Origin: Chitinophaga filiformis
GTDB taxonomy: Bacteria > Bacteroidota > Bacteroidia > Chitinophagales > Chitinophagaceae
Length of the DNA: 64,000 bases
Reading direction: 5' to 3'
Assembly: GCF_023100805.1 (NCBI RefSeq)
Contig: NZ_CP095855.1
Coordinates: 2,583,001-2,647,000 of the forward strand
Every line of letters starts with the position of its first letter. The stretch's first letter is position 1. Positions 25,004-34,051 of the stretch are shown here, piece by piece. The notes beneath the pieces were generated by a model. That model was not told the origin of the DNA and did no database searches. It saw only the letters and a program-made list of their open reading frames with translations. Made by a program: the position numbers and the translations under genes.

Positions 25004-25987
25004 ATGAATTTGTTAGAAGTATCGGGCGTGCGCAAGCAGGAAGGCAATGAAGAAGTGCTGAAAGGTGTCAGCTTCACACAAAAGGAATTTCAGAAAGTAG
25101 CCATAGTGGGAGAGTCCGGCTCAGGTAAAAGTACTTTACTGAAAATAATAGGCGGACTGACGCAGGCAGACGGTGGTGAAGTGCTGTTTGAAAATGTGCG
25201 TGTGAAAGGCCCGCTGGAAAGATTGCTGCCGGGACAACCCGGTATTGCGTACCTTTCCCAGCACTATGAATTGCGCAACCATTACAGGATGGAAGAGATC
25301 CTGTCTTACGCCAATACTTTATCTGACGAAGAGGCGGAAACACTTTATGAAGTATGCCACATCAGTCACCTCATGAAGCGGAAGAATGATCAGCTGTCGG
25401 GAGGTGAAAAACAGCGTGTGGCGCTGGCGCGACTGCTCACCACTGCTCCGCGTCTGCTCATTCTTGATGAACCTTTCTCTAATCTTGATCCCATCCATAA
25501 ACATACATTAAAAAAGGTGATCCGGGAAATAGGTGAACGCTTCAACATCACCTGTCTGATGGTGTCGCACGATCCGGTGGATACCTTGTCCTGGGCCGAT
25601 GAGATCATCATCATGAAAGAGGGGCAGATCATACAGCAAGGTCCACCTCAGCAGGTGTACAGCCAGCCTGTAAATGAATATGCTGCCGCCCTGTTTGGTA
25701 GCTACAACCTGATACCCGCGGCTGCCGCAAATGATTTCAAGGCGCTGCCAGGCATCAATGTCAATGGTAAAGGCCTGTACATCCGGCCTGAACGTTTTGA
25801 GATCACAGAGAAGAAGGAACATACACTGAAAGGAAAAGTAAAGGAAGTGCATTTCATGGGAAGCATTTATGAGATAGTGGTAGAATTGGCTTCCAGCGTT
25901 GTAACCGTTAAAACAGGCAATAGTCATCACCACGAGGGAGAGGAGATCTACCTGTCTTTATCGCCGGATGATGTCTGGTATGCATGA
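25004..25987 (+). CDS. ABC transporter ATP-binding protein with TOBE-like C-terminus
   Basis: A 327-residue ABC ATPase: Walker A GESGSGKST, signature LSGGEKQRVALARLL, Walker B RLLILDEPFSNLDP and H-loop MVSHDPVD. After about residue 235 a small beta domain (YIRPERFEI, LKGKVKEVHFMGSIYEIVVEL) matches the TOBE domain of importers for spermidine, iron or molybdate. No permease or binding protein is adjacent, so it is an orphan ATPase: either it partners proteins elsewhere or acts in another role. A helicase gene follows after 30 nt. Confidence 0.93.
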   Translation: MNLLEVSGVRKQEGNEEVLKGVSFTQKEFQKVAIVGESGSGKSTLLKIIGGLTQADGGEVLFENVRVKGPLERLLPGQPGIAYLSQHYELRNHYRMEEILSYANTLSDEEAETLYEVCHISHLMKRKNDQLSGGEKQRVALARLLTTAPRLLILDEPFSNLDPIHKHTLKKVIREIGERFNITCLMVSHDPVDTLSWADEIIIMKEGQIIQQGPPQQVYSQPVNEYAAALFGSYNLIPAAAANDFKALPGINVNGKGLYIRPERFEITEKKEHTLKGKVKEVHFMGSIYEIVVELASSVVTVKTGNSHHHEGEEIYLSLSPDDVWYA

Positions 25988-26017
25988 TAATAATCCCGGA
26001 TGATGTAAATTCACGCC

Positions 26018-27574
26018 ATGAATTTGACCCAGGAGCAGGCCGCCATCATCAAAAGTAAGGGAGATATCAGGATCATCGCCGTAGCCGGCGCCGGTAAAAC
26101 CACTACACTTGCCGAATATGCAAAGGCAAGGCCCGACAGGCGCATTCTTTACCTCGCCTTCAACAAGACCGTTAAGCTGGAAGCAGAGAAGAAATTTGCA
26201 GCGATGAAGCTCTCTCATGTGAGAGTGGAAACCGCACACTCACTGGCTTTCCATTACATTGTAAAAGGCTCTAAGTATACGCTCAAAAGTGAAGGATACA
26301 AGATCAATGAGATCGTAGATATACTGAACCTGCGCGGCCTGAAAGGAAAACATACGGAATCTATACTCGCTACACATATCAACGCCTATCTTGCCTATTT
26401 CTGTAACAGTGCGCCGGCCAAAGTGCAGGACCTCGACTATGAAGATATCCTGACAGATAAGGAAGCCATCGAATTTGCCACTAAGTACAAAAAGGATATC
26501 CAGTATCAGACCCGCTTATTCCTGGATAAAATGAACAAGGGTGAGATTCCCATCACGCACGACTTCTACCTGAAGAAATTCCAATTGGCCCGTCCTGTAC
26601 TGGACTACGACATCATCCTCTTCGATGAAGGCCAGGATGCTTCCGGCGCTATGCTGGACGTGTTCCGTTCACAACAGGGCGCCAAGGTGCTGGTAGGAGA
26701 CAGCCATCAGCAGATCTATGGCTGGCGCCATGCGGTGAACTCCCTCGATAAGCTGAACTACCCTTTATTTACACTCAGCACCAGTTTCCGCTTTGACCAG
26801 GATATTGCCGATCTCGCATCTTATGTCATACAGTGGAAGAAGCTGTACAGCGCACCTATGACGGTAAAGATCATTGGCTTCGGCAGGTCCCCCAAAAACA
26901 ATACACGCGCAGTAGTAGCAAGGACCAATGCAGGTTTGCTGGTGAAAGCGATTGAATTGCTGATCGAAAAGAAAGAGATCAGGACCATTTACTTTGAGGG
27001 CAGGCTGGAGAACTATACCTACGCCAACGAAGGAGCTTCTGTATATGATATCCTGAATCTCTACACAGGCGATATAGGACGTATCAGGGATAAGACCATT
27101 GCCAGTATGGATAGTATGGACGACCTGGAAGAATATATAAAGACTACGGGGGAGGCGCAAATGGGAATGCTGGTAGACATGGTGAAGAAATATGGAACAA
27201 AGATACCCGGTTATATAAAAAAGCTGAAAGACTGTCACCTTGAGCATGATGACAAGGAGCAGGCAGACATGATCTTTTCCACCGTACACCGCTGCAAAGG
27301 AATGGAGTACGATGAAGTAACGCTGACGAACGATTTCATCACGCACGACAAGGTGGTGAAACAGGCAGAGAATATCGACAAGGTCAATATGTCAAAACTA
27401 TCGGAAGAGATTAACCTGCTTTATGTAGCTATCACCAGGGCTAAAAGCCATCTGTATATTCCGCAGGAGATCCTGACGGGACAGCAGAAAGCGGCGCCGG
27501 CTATGAAGAAAAAAAGAACCTCCGCAGCAGCAACGAAAGGGGAGGATTATGTGTACGCCGGAGAAAGAAAGTAG
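26018..27574 (+). CDS. UvrD/Rep-like superfamily 1 DNA helicase
   Basis: A 518-residue 3'-5' SF1 helicase, shorter than UvrD, PcrA or Rep (about 650-750). Motif I is IAVAGAGKTTTLAEYAK, motif II ILFDEGQDAS, motif III VLVGDSHQQIYGWRHA, motif V TVHRCKGMEYDEV and motif VI LLYVAITRAKSHLYI. The 1B/2B insertions are reduced. The basic tail (MKKKRTSAAATKGEDYVYAGERK) may bind DNA. Such compact helicases resemble F-box helicase/UvrD-like proteins of unknown pathway. It converges with the response-regulator gene 15 nt away. Confidence 0.9.
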   Translation: MNLTQEQAAIIKSKGDIRIIAVAGAGKTTTLAEYAKARPDRRILYLAFNKTVKLEAEKKFAAMKLSHVRVETAHSLAFHYIVKGSKYTLKSEGYKINEIVDILNLRGLKGKHTESILATHINAYLAYFCNSAPAKVQDLDYEDILTDKEAIEFATKYKKDIQYQTRLFLDKMNKGEIPITHDFYLKKFQLARPVLDYDIILFDEGQDASGAMLDVFRSQQGAKVLVGDSHQQIYGWRHAVNSLDKLNYPLFTLSTSFRFDQDIADLASYVIQWKKLYSAPMTVKIIGFGRSPKNNTRAVVARTNAGLLVKAIELLIEKKEIRTIYFEGRLENYTYANEGASVYDILNLYTGDIGRIRDKTIASMDSMDDLEEYIKTTGEAQMGMLVDMVKKYGTKIPGYIKKLKDCHLEHDDKEQADMIFSTVHRCKGMEYDEVTLTNDFITHDKVVKQAENIDKVNMSKLSEEINLLYVAITRAKSHLYIPQEILTGQQKAAPAMKKKRTSAAATKGEDYVYAGERK

Positions 27575-27589
27575 TATACTGATTTGCTG

Positions 27590-28012
27590 TTAATTCTTTT
27601 TGAAGTTAAGCAGGTCAATCATCAGGTTAAAGGCATCCATCGCGGTAGGGCTGTTCAGTTTTAAAGGCTTGATGATATACCCTGATACACCTAGCTTTTC
27701 TGCGGTAATTTTGTCTGTACGGTCGCCGGAGGTGGTGAGTATAAAACGCTTGATCTGCCGGAATTCTTCCCGTCCGCGCATATATTCCAGCAGTTCAAAT
27801 CCGTTTACTTTTGGCATGTTGATGTCGATCAGCATGACATCGGGCAGTGGATTGCTGCCTGAACTGATCTGCTCATCCAATAGCATCATTGCTTCCTCAC
27901 CATTTTTTGCATTGGTCAGTTTATAAAAAACATTCAATTTATCAAGTGAGCGTTTAATATCTATCACATCCAGCGTATCGTCTTCTACCAATAAAATGTT
28001 GATCGGTTGCAT
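27590..28012 (-). CDS. Stand-alone receiver-domain response regulator (CheY-like)
   Basis: A 140-residue single receiver domain with acidic residues E10-D11-D12, phosphoacceptor D63 in VMLIDINMPKVNG, the Thr in FILTTSGD, and the Lys in GYIIKPLKL. There is no output domain. It lies 2 nt after the CHASE3 histidine kinase, almost certainly in the same transcript; it could be the phosphate sink or relay of that kinase. It resembles Rcp1-type regulators that follow phytochrome-like kinases. The output target is unknown. Confidence 0.94.
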   Translation of the reverse strand: MQPINILLVEDDTLDVIDIKRSLDKLNVFYKLTNAKNGEEAMMLLDEQISSGSNPLPDVMLIDINMPKVNGFELLEYMRGREEFRQIKRFILTTSGDRTDKITAEKLGVSGYIIKPLKLNSPTAMDAFNLMIDLLNFKKN

Positions 28013-28014
28013 GG

Positions 28015-29484
28015 TTACTCTTTTGGCCAGGTGAAAGAAAAGACAGAACCTTTACCTGGTGATGAATTTACATTGATCTGTTGCTTCTTCATGTCGATGA
28101 TTTTCTTGACTATTGCCAGTCCTACGCCGGTACTTTCGAAGCTATCCCTGTCTTTTAAAGTCTGAAAAATAATAAAAATCCTTTTCTGGTAATGCTTTGC
28201 GATACCATTTCCATTGTCTTCAATAAAGAACTCGTAATAATCGGGCCGTTCTTTATACGATACTTTAACGCTGGGAGCGGGCTTGTCATTGTGTTTAATG
28301 GCATTGCTGATCAGGTTTGAGAAGATCTGGAAGAGCCATAATCTTTCAGCATGAACAACGGGCAGATCGCTGATCTCCACCTGTACATTGCCGGTATCAG
28401 GCAGGTTGTCCACCACTTCCTTCACCAGCGCGCTCAGCGGCACCTCCTCTTTTTCAATTTCCTCTTTGTCTGCTTTGGCATAGGAAAGCAGCCCTTCGAT
28501 GAGGTTTTCAGCCCTGTGAATCCGTCCCTTGATGAGGCCCATATACTCATTCATCTTAGGCGTCAGTTCCTGCTGATGGTCCTCTTCAATCCAGGACACC
28601 ACATTACTGATGCCTCTGAGAGGGCCTTTCAGATCGTGGGACACGATCTGGGCAAACTGGTCCAGTTCTTCATTGGAGCGTTTTAACAGTGTGATGTTCC
28701 TGGATAGTTCGTCGGCCATATGATTGAGCGCATTGCCCAGGGAACTCAGCTCATCCTTGCCCAGGTCCTTAATTGTCACATCGTAGCGACCACCGGCAAT
28801 ATTGTTGGCCATATCTGTCATCACCCTGATACGCCGGGATATCTTTAAGGTAACGAAGATGATAATGAATAATCCCAGTACGATGGATGTGGACGTCAGC
28901 AGCAAGGATAACCTGTTCGTTTGTACTACAGAGGCGGCCAGTTCCTGTTTCCGGACGTCGCGCATCGCATATTCGGAGGCAGAGAATGCTTTAAACTGTT
29001 CCTGCAGGGCTTTCTGGATATTTCTTTCATGACCGGAGGCAAACTTCTCCTTGTACACTCTGTTAAATGTATCCAGGTGTTGAGAGCTGATGGCGGCAGA
29101 CATTTTGGCCTGTCTCAGCGGGTCGGTATATTCTTCCGTCCACTGGTCATTCAGTTCCCTGATGTGGCTGAGCATCCTGCTTTGTGCCGTGTCTGTGATC
29201 AGTCCTTCCATTTCTTTTAGGATCTGCTCGTTCTCAGTAATAGCGGTATCGTAGGCTTCCACGAACGACTTCTCGCCCGTCAGCAGATATCCTCTCAGCC
29301 CATTCACCATGGTCAGCAGATTCCGTTGGAACCTGCTGCTGTTACGCACCAGGTTGGTGGACCGGGTAAAGTAATCGTTGTTTTCCATCACCGTATTCGA
29401 CAGGCTGAAGTTGACGAAAGTAGTGATGGAAAACAGTATCAGGATGGATACGAATCCAAGGAATATATAATGAGATATCTTCAT
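28015..29484 (-). CDS. Sensor histidine kinase with CHASE3 and HAMP domains
   Basis: A 489-residue kinase. An N-terminal membrane helix (YIFLGFVSILILFSITTFVNF) is followed by a periplasmic CHASE3 domain of about 140 residues (VNGLRGYLLTGEKSFVEAYDTA). A second helix and HAMP linker near 190-260 follow. HisKA contains IVSHDLKGPLRG with His283, and HATPase_c shows LISNAIKHN, DNGNGIAKHY and STGVGLAIVKKII. It is co-transcribed with the single-receiver gene that starts 2 nt downstream. The signal is unknown. It is divergent from the molybdenum hydroxylase operon across 453 nt. Confidence 0.95.
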   Translation of the reverse strand: MKISHYIFLGFVSILILFSITTFVNFSLSNTVMENNDYFTRSTNLVRNSSRFQRNLLTMVNGLRGYLLTGEKSFVEAYDTAITENEQILKEMEGLITDTAQSRMLSHIRELNDQWTEEYTDPLRQAKMSAAISSQHLDTFNRVYKEKFASGHERNIQKALQEQFKAFSASEYAMRDVRKQELAASVVQTNRLSLLLTSTSIVLGLFIIIFVTLKISRRIRVMTDMANNIAGGRYDVTIKDLGKDELSSLGNALNHMADELSRNITLLKRSNEELDQFAQIVSHDLKGPLRGISNVVSWIEEDHQQELTPKMNEYMGLIKGRIHRAENLIEGLLSYAKADKEEIEKEEVPLSALVKEVVDNLPDTGNVQVEISDLPVVHAERLWLFQIFSNLISNAIKHNDKPAPSVKVSYKERPDYYEFFIEDNGNGIAKHYQKRIFIIFQTLKDRDSFESTGVGLAIVKKIIDMKKQQINVNSSPGKGSVFSFTWPKE

Positions 29485-29937
29485 TGTACCGGCAAGTCTA
29501 ATAAAAAATGAGTATATTTTATAAACCCGCAGATATGATCGTGCAGGTCATTGACTAAATCATTCAGTTCTACTATCCTGAAAAATAGTGCGGCCGCCGC
29601 TGCTGTGGTATAGTTTTGGCGGCACCTTCAGCGAATCTGCGCCGTGTGCATATATCCATTTCGTTGTGTGAAGGCGGACATAACGCTGTTGTGTAGTAGT
29701 ACATGCTGGTAAAGGCTTAGGAGGAGGCAGGCTGGTTTTATTGATCGCTTCCGGGGCAATGAGCTTCCATTCGTCATTTCCCGGTTCACGTTATTGGATA
29801 AATTCATTATGTTGAAGTAATGCGATTTAAGGCACGGGGAAGCGATGACATAAAAACAGAAAACCTGAAATTGCCGGAGGCTTTATACAACAAACAACAA
29901 ACCGCACAATACTGTCAAACTGAAACTGAAGCAAACT
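29485..29937. other. Gene-free divergent promoter region
   Basis: 453 nt between the kinase (leftward) and hydroxylase (rightward) operons. No open frame looks real. It should contain both promoters; on the minus strand TAGACTTG at 29499-29492 is one base off the -7 consensus. I see no clear repeats or riboswitch-like structure. Confidence 0.4.
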
Positions 29938-30564
29938 ATGGATGACCAACTCAAAAACGGGGAGCATACCGGTACATCCCGGCGCTCATTCCTGAAGAAA
30001 TCCTCCCTGATCACAGCGCTGGCGCTAACGCCCGACACCGTGATCAAAGCCGCTGAGAAGGGTATTGATGAGCAGATCGCATCGGCTATTGAAACAATGC
30101 CGCTAAATGTTACCATCAATGGTGTGAAACAAAGTGTCAGGATAGAACCGCGTGTTACCTTGCTGGACCTGCTGCGGGAACGCCTGCACCTGACCGGTAC
30201 CAAAAAAGGATGCGATCATGGGCAATGCGGCGCCTGTACTGTACATGTGGACGGTCAGCGGGTGAACTCCTGCCTGACCCTGGCCCTGACAACGGAAGGC
30301 CGGCAGGTGACCACCATTGAGGGATTGGCCGATGGAGATAATCTGCACCCCATGCAGGAAGCTTTCCTGGAACACGATGGTTTCCAGTGTGGATACTGTA
30401 CCCCGGGACAGATCATGTCTGCCGTATGCTGCATCCGGGAAGGCCATGCCAGCACGCCTGAAGAGGTACGTGAATACATGAGTGGCAACATCTGCCGTTG
30501 CGGCGCCTATTCCAATATCGTAGACGCTATCATGGACGTAAAACAGGGAGGGAAGAAAGTATGA
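29938..30564 (+). CDS. Tat-exported 2Fe-2S subunit of a molybdenum hydroxylase (PaoA-like)
   Basis: A 208-residue iron-sulfur subunit of the xanthine oxidase family. It begins with a twin-arginine signal (SRRSFLKKSS), so the whole complex is likely moved folded to the periplasm. The plant-type 2Fe-2S site is KKGCDHGQCGACTVHVDG plus VNSC; the second 2Fe-2S site is FQCGYCTPGQIMSAVCC and NICRCGAY. Length fits PaoA/YagT. The stop overlaps the ATG of the FAD subunit (ATGA). Substrates of related enzymes are aromatic or aliphatic aldehydes. Confidence 0.95.
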   Translation: MDDQLKNGEHTGTSRRSFLKKSSLITALALTPDTVIKAAEKGIDEQIASAIETMPLNVTINGVKQSVRIEPRVTLLDLLRERLHLTGTKKGCDHGQCGACTVHVDGQRVNSCLTLALTTEGRQVTTIEGLADGDNLHPMQEAFLEHDGFQCGYCTPGQIMSAVCCIREGHASTPEEVREYMSGNICRCGAYSNIVDAIMDVKQGGKKV

Positions 30565-31544
30565 ACCAGTTCAGTTATGTGAGGGTCACCTCCAAAGAAT
30601 CTGCCATTGCAGCCATCGCAAAAGATAAAACAGCCATGTTCCTCGCTGGCGGTACCAACCTGGTAGACCTGATGAAGAGCCGTGTGACAAGTCCTGAGCG
30701 GCTGGTAGACATCAACCAGGTGCCGCTGGCAACAATAGAAGAAACGAAGACCGGCCTCCGTATTGGCGCGCTGGCAAAAAATACTGCTGTTGCTGAAAAT
30801 GCGCTTGTCATCAAACATTTCCCACTCCTGTCACAGGCCCTGAATGCGGGCGCTTCTCCGCAACTAAGGAACATGGCCACTGTGGGCGGCAATATGATGC
30901 AGCGCACCCGCTGTCATTATTTCTACGACAGTGCTTTACCCTGTAATAAGCGTAATCCGGGTTCCGGCTGTGGTGCGATAGGAGGCTTCAACAGGATGCA
31001 TGCCATCTTTGGCGCGAGCGACAAATGCATTGCCGTACATCCCAGCGATATGTGCGTAGCGCTGTCCGCCCTGGATGCTGTGATAACAGTGGCAGGGCCT
31101 AAAGGTGAAAGGAAGATCCCTTTCGGAGATTTTCACCGTTTGCCGGGCGATACGCCTGAACAGGACAATAACCTGCAGCGGGGAGAGCTGATCATTGCGG
31201 TAGACATTCCTTTCAACCAGCTCTCAGCACATACGCACTACCTGAAAGTACGCGACCGTGCATCTTACGCATTTGCACTGGTATCAGTAGCTGTGGCCCT
31301 GCAGATCAAAGGCGGCAACATTGCCGACCTGAGACTGGCCATGGGTGGTGTAGCACATAAGCCCTGGCGTTTGAAAGAAGCTGAGTCATGGCTGAAAGGA
31401 AAGCCTGCCACGGAAGAGAATTTCCGCAAGGCTGCCGGTATGGCCATGACGGGTGCGAAGTCGCAGGGAGGGAATGAATTCAAACTCGCCTTAGCACCCA
31501 ATACTATTGTGGAAGCGCTTAAAACAGCCGCCGCACAGGCATAA
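30561..31544 (+). CDS. FAD-binding subunit of a molybdenum hydroxylase (PaoB-like)
   Basis: A 327-residue FAD subunit starting at the ATG in the ATGA overlap with the preceding gene (MNQFSYVRV). The FAD-binding loops are MFLAGGTNLVDLMK and SPQLRNMATVGGN. An extra cysteine-rich stretch (RCHYFYDSALPCNKRNPGSGC, then ASDKCIAVHPSDM) is the one that in E. coli PaoB holds an additional 4Fe-4S cluster; four cysteines are available here. It passes electrons from the iron-sulfur subunit. An XdhC-like chaperone is not seen next to the operon. Confidence 0.93.
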   Translation: MNQFSYVRVTSKESAIAAIAKDKTAMFLAGGTNLVDLMKSRVTSPERLVDINQVPLATIEETKTGLRIGALAKNTAVAENALVIKHFPLLSQALNAGASPQLRNMATVGGNMMQRTRCHYFYDSALPCNKRNPGSGCGAIGGFNRMHAIFGASDKCIAVHPSDMCVALSALDAVITVAGPKGERKIPFGDFHRLPGDTPEQDNNLQRGELIIAVDIPFNQLSAHTHYLKVRDRASYAFALVSVAVALQIKGGNIADLRLAMGGVAHKPWRLKEAESWLKGKPATEENFRKAAGMAMTGAKSQGGNEFKLALAPNTIVEALKTAAAQA

Positions 31545-31572
31545 CATCTTCTAAACGTTTAAAACCCACTGT

Positions 31573-33741
31573 ATGGGAATCGATAAAAAAAGTGAGCCGA
31601 TCAACCGGGTAGATGGCAGGGCGAAAGTAACCGGTAAGGCAAAATACTTTGCAGAATTTGAAGTGCCGGGATTAACATTCGCTGTGATGGTGACCAGCCC
31701 CATTACCCGCGGCACCATTGCCACTATTAATACAAAAGCGGCCGAACGTGCGCCTGGTGTACTGGCAGTATTCACGCACCTGAACATGCCTGCCATCCCG
31801 GGTTGGGCAGAGCAGGGGAATAACAGTAAACTGCCTTCAGGCGGAGAACGGTACCGCATGTTGGGCAGCAATAAAATACTCTTCAACGGCCAGCCTGTTG
31901 CGCTTGTCATTGCCGACACCCTGGAACGCGCACAGTATGCCGCTTCCCTGGTAACAGCTACTTACAACAAAGCCGAACATCATACCGATCTGCTGAAGAA
32001 CACAGATAAGGCGGCAATGCCTCCCCGCCTGGGCGACTATACCCGCGGAAGTGACACTAACGCGCACAATACTGCACCAGTAGTGTTGAAGGCCGATTAT
32101 ACCGTTCCGATAGAGGTGCACAATCCCATGGAGCTGGCGGGCATCCTCGCGTTCTGGGAAGGCGATGACAAGCTTACCGTATATGCCAAAACACAGGGTG
32201 TTAAATCCACGCAGCGCACACTGGCAGGTGCATTTAAGATCGACGAAAAGAATATACAGGTGCACTCTGAGTTTGTCGGCGGAGGTTTTGGTATGGGCCT
32301 GCGCACCTGGCCGCAGGAAGTAGTGGTGGCTGCTGCTGCGCGTGCATTGAAAAAGCCGGTGAAACTGGTGCTGACCCGCGATCAGATGTTCACATTGGTA
32401 GGGTATCGCCCTTACACCATCCAGCATATCAGTATGGGTGCTACGCAGGATGGTCAGCTGACGGGCATCTATCACGAAGCCACTGCTGAAACAGCCAGCT
32501 ACGACGACTTTACTGAGGGTACTGTCGCCATGACACGTTTCATGTATGCCTGTCCTAACGTCACCACCAAATACCGCATTGTACCGCTTGACAGGGGCGT
32601 ACCTATCTGGATGCGTGGTCCCGGAGAAGCCACTGGCGCTTTTGCACTGGAATCGGCTATTGACGAAATGGCGTATAAAGTGAATATGGATCCTTTGCAG
32701 TTCAGGCTGAAGAACTTTGCGGAAACTGATCCGGAAAGGAATAAGCCTTTTTCCAGCAACAACCTGAAAGAAGCATACCAGCTTGGCAGCGAGAAGATCG
32801 GCTGGGCGAAGCGTAATCCGGCGCCGGCCTCCATGAAAGATGGTGAATGGCTGGTAGGTTATGGCATGAGCACCGGCGTATTCGGCGCACATCGAGGTGA
32901 GTCTACCTGTCGCGCGCAATTGAATGCTGATGGTACCTTGTTATTACAGAGCGCTACCAGCGACATCGGCCCTGGTACCAGTACCGCCATGGTGCAGATC
33001 GCGCATGAAGTAACTGGCTTGCCAATAGAGAAGATCCGTTTTGAACTGGGCAATGCTGCCTTTCCGCCTTCCGGTAGTCAGGGCGGTTCTGCTACCGTAT
33101 CTTCCGTAGGCTCCGCCGTATTTGATGTTTGTACTGCCCTGAAAGGCATACTGACAGAGGCCGGGCTAACATTCGACAATGGCACTGTGAAACCGGCTGC
33201 CGGCAAATCAGACGGTTTGCAGGAAGTGCTTTCCAAACAGAATAAGACTTTCCTTGAGGTAACGAAGTCGTCCAAGGGGGGGGCAGAGCAGGAGAAATAT
33301 TCGATGTATTCTTTCTCGATTCATTTTACCGAAGTACGGGTGCATCCCGGTACCGGTGTAGTGCGGGTGAAGCGGGTGGTGACGGTTGCGGATGCCGGCA
33401 GGATTGTCAGTCCTAAAACAGCGGCCAGTCAAATGATTGGTGGGGTCACTGGCGGTATTGGTATGGCGCTGACTGAAGAAGGCATTATCGATCATCGTTT
33501 TGGTCGTTTTGTCAACAACAACCTGGCGGATTATCATGTTCCTGTGAGTGCTGACGTGCCGCATATTGAGACGATCTTTATCGACAAGCCTGATCCTGTT
33601 ACTAATCCGATGGGGTCTAAAGGTATGGGAGAGATTGCCTTGATCGGCTTCTCTGCTGCGGTTGCGAATGCGGTCTATCATGCAACAGGTAAGCGGATCA
33701 GGGAGCTTCCTATCACACCGGATAAGATATTGTCTGCCTGA
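31573..33741 (+). CDS. Molybdopterin-binding catalytic subunit of a molybdenum hydroxylase (PaoC-like)
   Basis: A 722-residue Mo-cofactor subunit that hydroxylates a carbonyl or aldehyde carbon with water-derived oxygen. Motifs include NRVDGRAKVTGKAKYFAEF at the start, EFVGGGFGMGL (Moco-binding glycine loop), RGPGEATGAFALE and the final GSKGMGEIALIGF with the catalytic base Glu687. No signal peptide: it would be co-exported by the Tat signal of the small subunit. It is slightly shorter than xanthine dehydrogenase, as in aldehyde oxidoreductases of the PaoABC type. The substrate is probably an aldehyde, from family knowledge. Confidence 0.95.
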   Translation: MGIDKKSEPINRVDGRAKVTGKAKYFAEFEVPGLTFAVMVTSPITRGTIATINTKAAERAPGVLAVFTHLNMPAIPGWAEQGNNSKLPSGGERYRMLGSNKILFNGQPVALVIADTLERAQYAASLVTATYNKAEHHTDLLKNTDKAAMPPRLGDYTRGSDTNAHNTAPVVLKADYTVPIEVHNPMELAGILAFWEGDDKLTVYAKTQGVKSTQRTLAGAFKIDEKNIQVHSEFVGGGFGMGLRTWPQEVVVAAAARALKKPVKLVLTRDQMFTLVGYRPYTIQHISMGATQDGQLTGIYHEATAETASYDDFTEGTVAMTRFMYACPNVTTKYRIVPLDRGVPIWMRGPGEATGAFALESAIDEMAYKVNMDPLQFRLKNFAETDPERNKPFSSNNLKEAYQLGSEKIGWAKRNPAPASMKDGEWLVGYGMSTGVFGAHRGESTCRAQLNADGTLLLQSATSDIGPGTSTAMVQIAHEVTGLPIEKIRFELGNAAFPPSGSQGGSATVSSVGSAVFDVCTALKGILTEAGLTFDNGTVKPAAGKSDGLQEVLSKQNKTFLEVTKSSKGGAEQEKYSMYSFSIHFTEVRVHPGTGVVRVKRVVTVADAGRIVSPKTAASQMIGGVTGGIGMALTEEGIIDHRFGRFVNNNLADYHVPVSADVPHIETIFIDKPDPVTNPMGSKGMGEIALIGFSAAVANAVYHATGKRIRELPITPDKILSA

Positions 33742-33747
33742 TTTTTT

Positions 33748-33780
33748 AAAAGCCTCCAATGCTGGGGGCTTTTTGTTTTT
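33748..33780 (+). terminator. Intrinsic terminator of the molybdenum hydroxylase operon
   Basis: AAAAGCCTCC (33748-33757) pairs with GGGGGCTTTT (33764-33773, one G-U pair) across a 6-nt loop, followed by TTTTGTTTTT-type sequence. It lies 6 nt after the stop codon. Confidence 0.8.
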
Positions 33781-33826
33781 CGTTGGTGGTTGTTTGTTAT
33801 AAAGCTCCCATGGTTTATGATGTTTG

Positions 33827-34051
33827 TTGTCTGCTGCGGCTTCAGAGCTGTAGTTCTTTGAAGCTGCCTTGCTATTTTGTATGGGCGTCGGAATGCTGCT
33901 ATACTCCTGCAGGATCTGTCAGCGCATTAGTATCAAATCTTTAGTTTGAGTTTCTGTCATAATTGAGTTTCTGGGATGTTTGGTGTTTGTCGTCTGCTGC
34001 GGCTTCAGAGTGGGACCACTGGCTGTAGTTCTTTGAAGCTGCCTTGCTATT
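33827..34051 (+). repeat. Direct repeat pair (copy 1 33827-33876, copy 2 33994-34051)
   Basis: Copy 1 has CTGCTGCGGCTTCAGAG joined straight to CTGTAGTTCTTTGAAGCTG and CCTTGCTATT. Copy 2 has the same sequence with 12 extra bases (TGGGACCACTGG, 34011-34022) between the two parts. Similarity goes on beyond 34051 (GGAATGCT..TA..ACTCCTG, ..TGTCAGCGC). Copy 2 is also the outer part of the inverted repeat. Confidence 0.75.
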
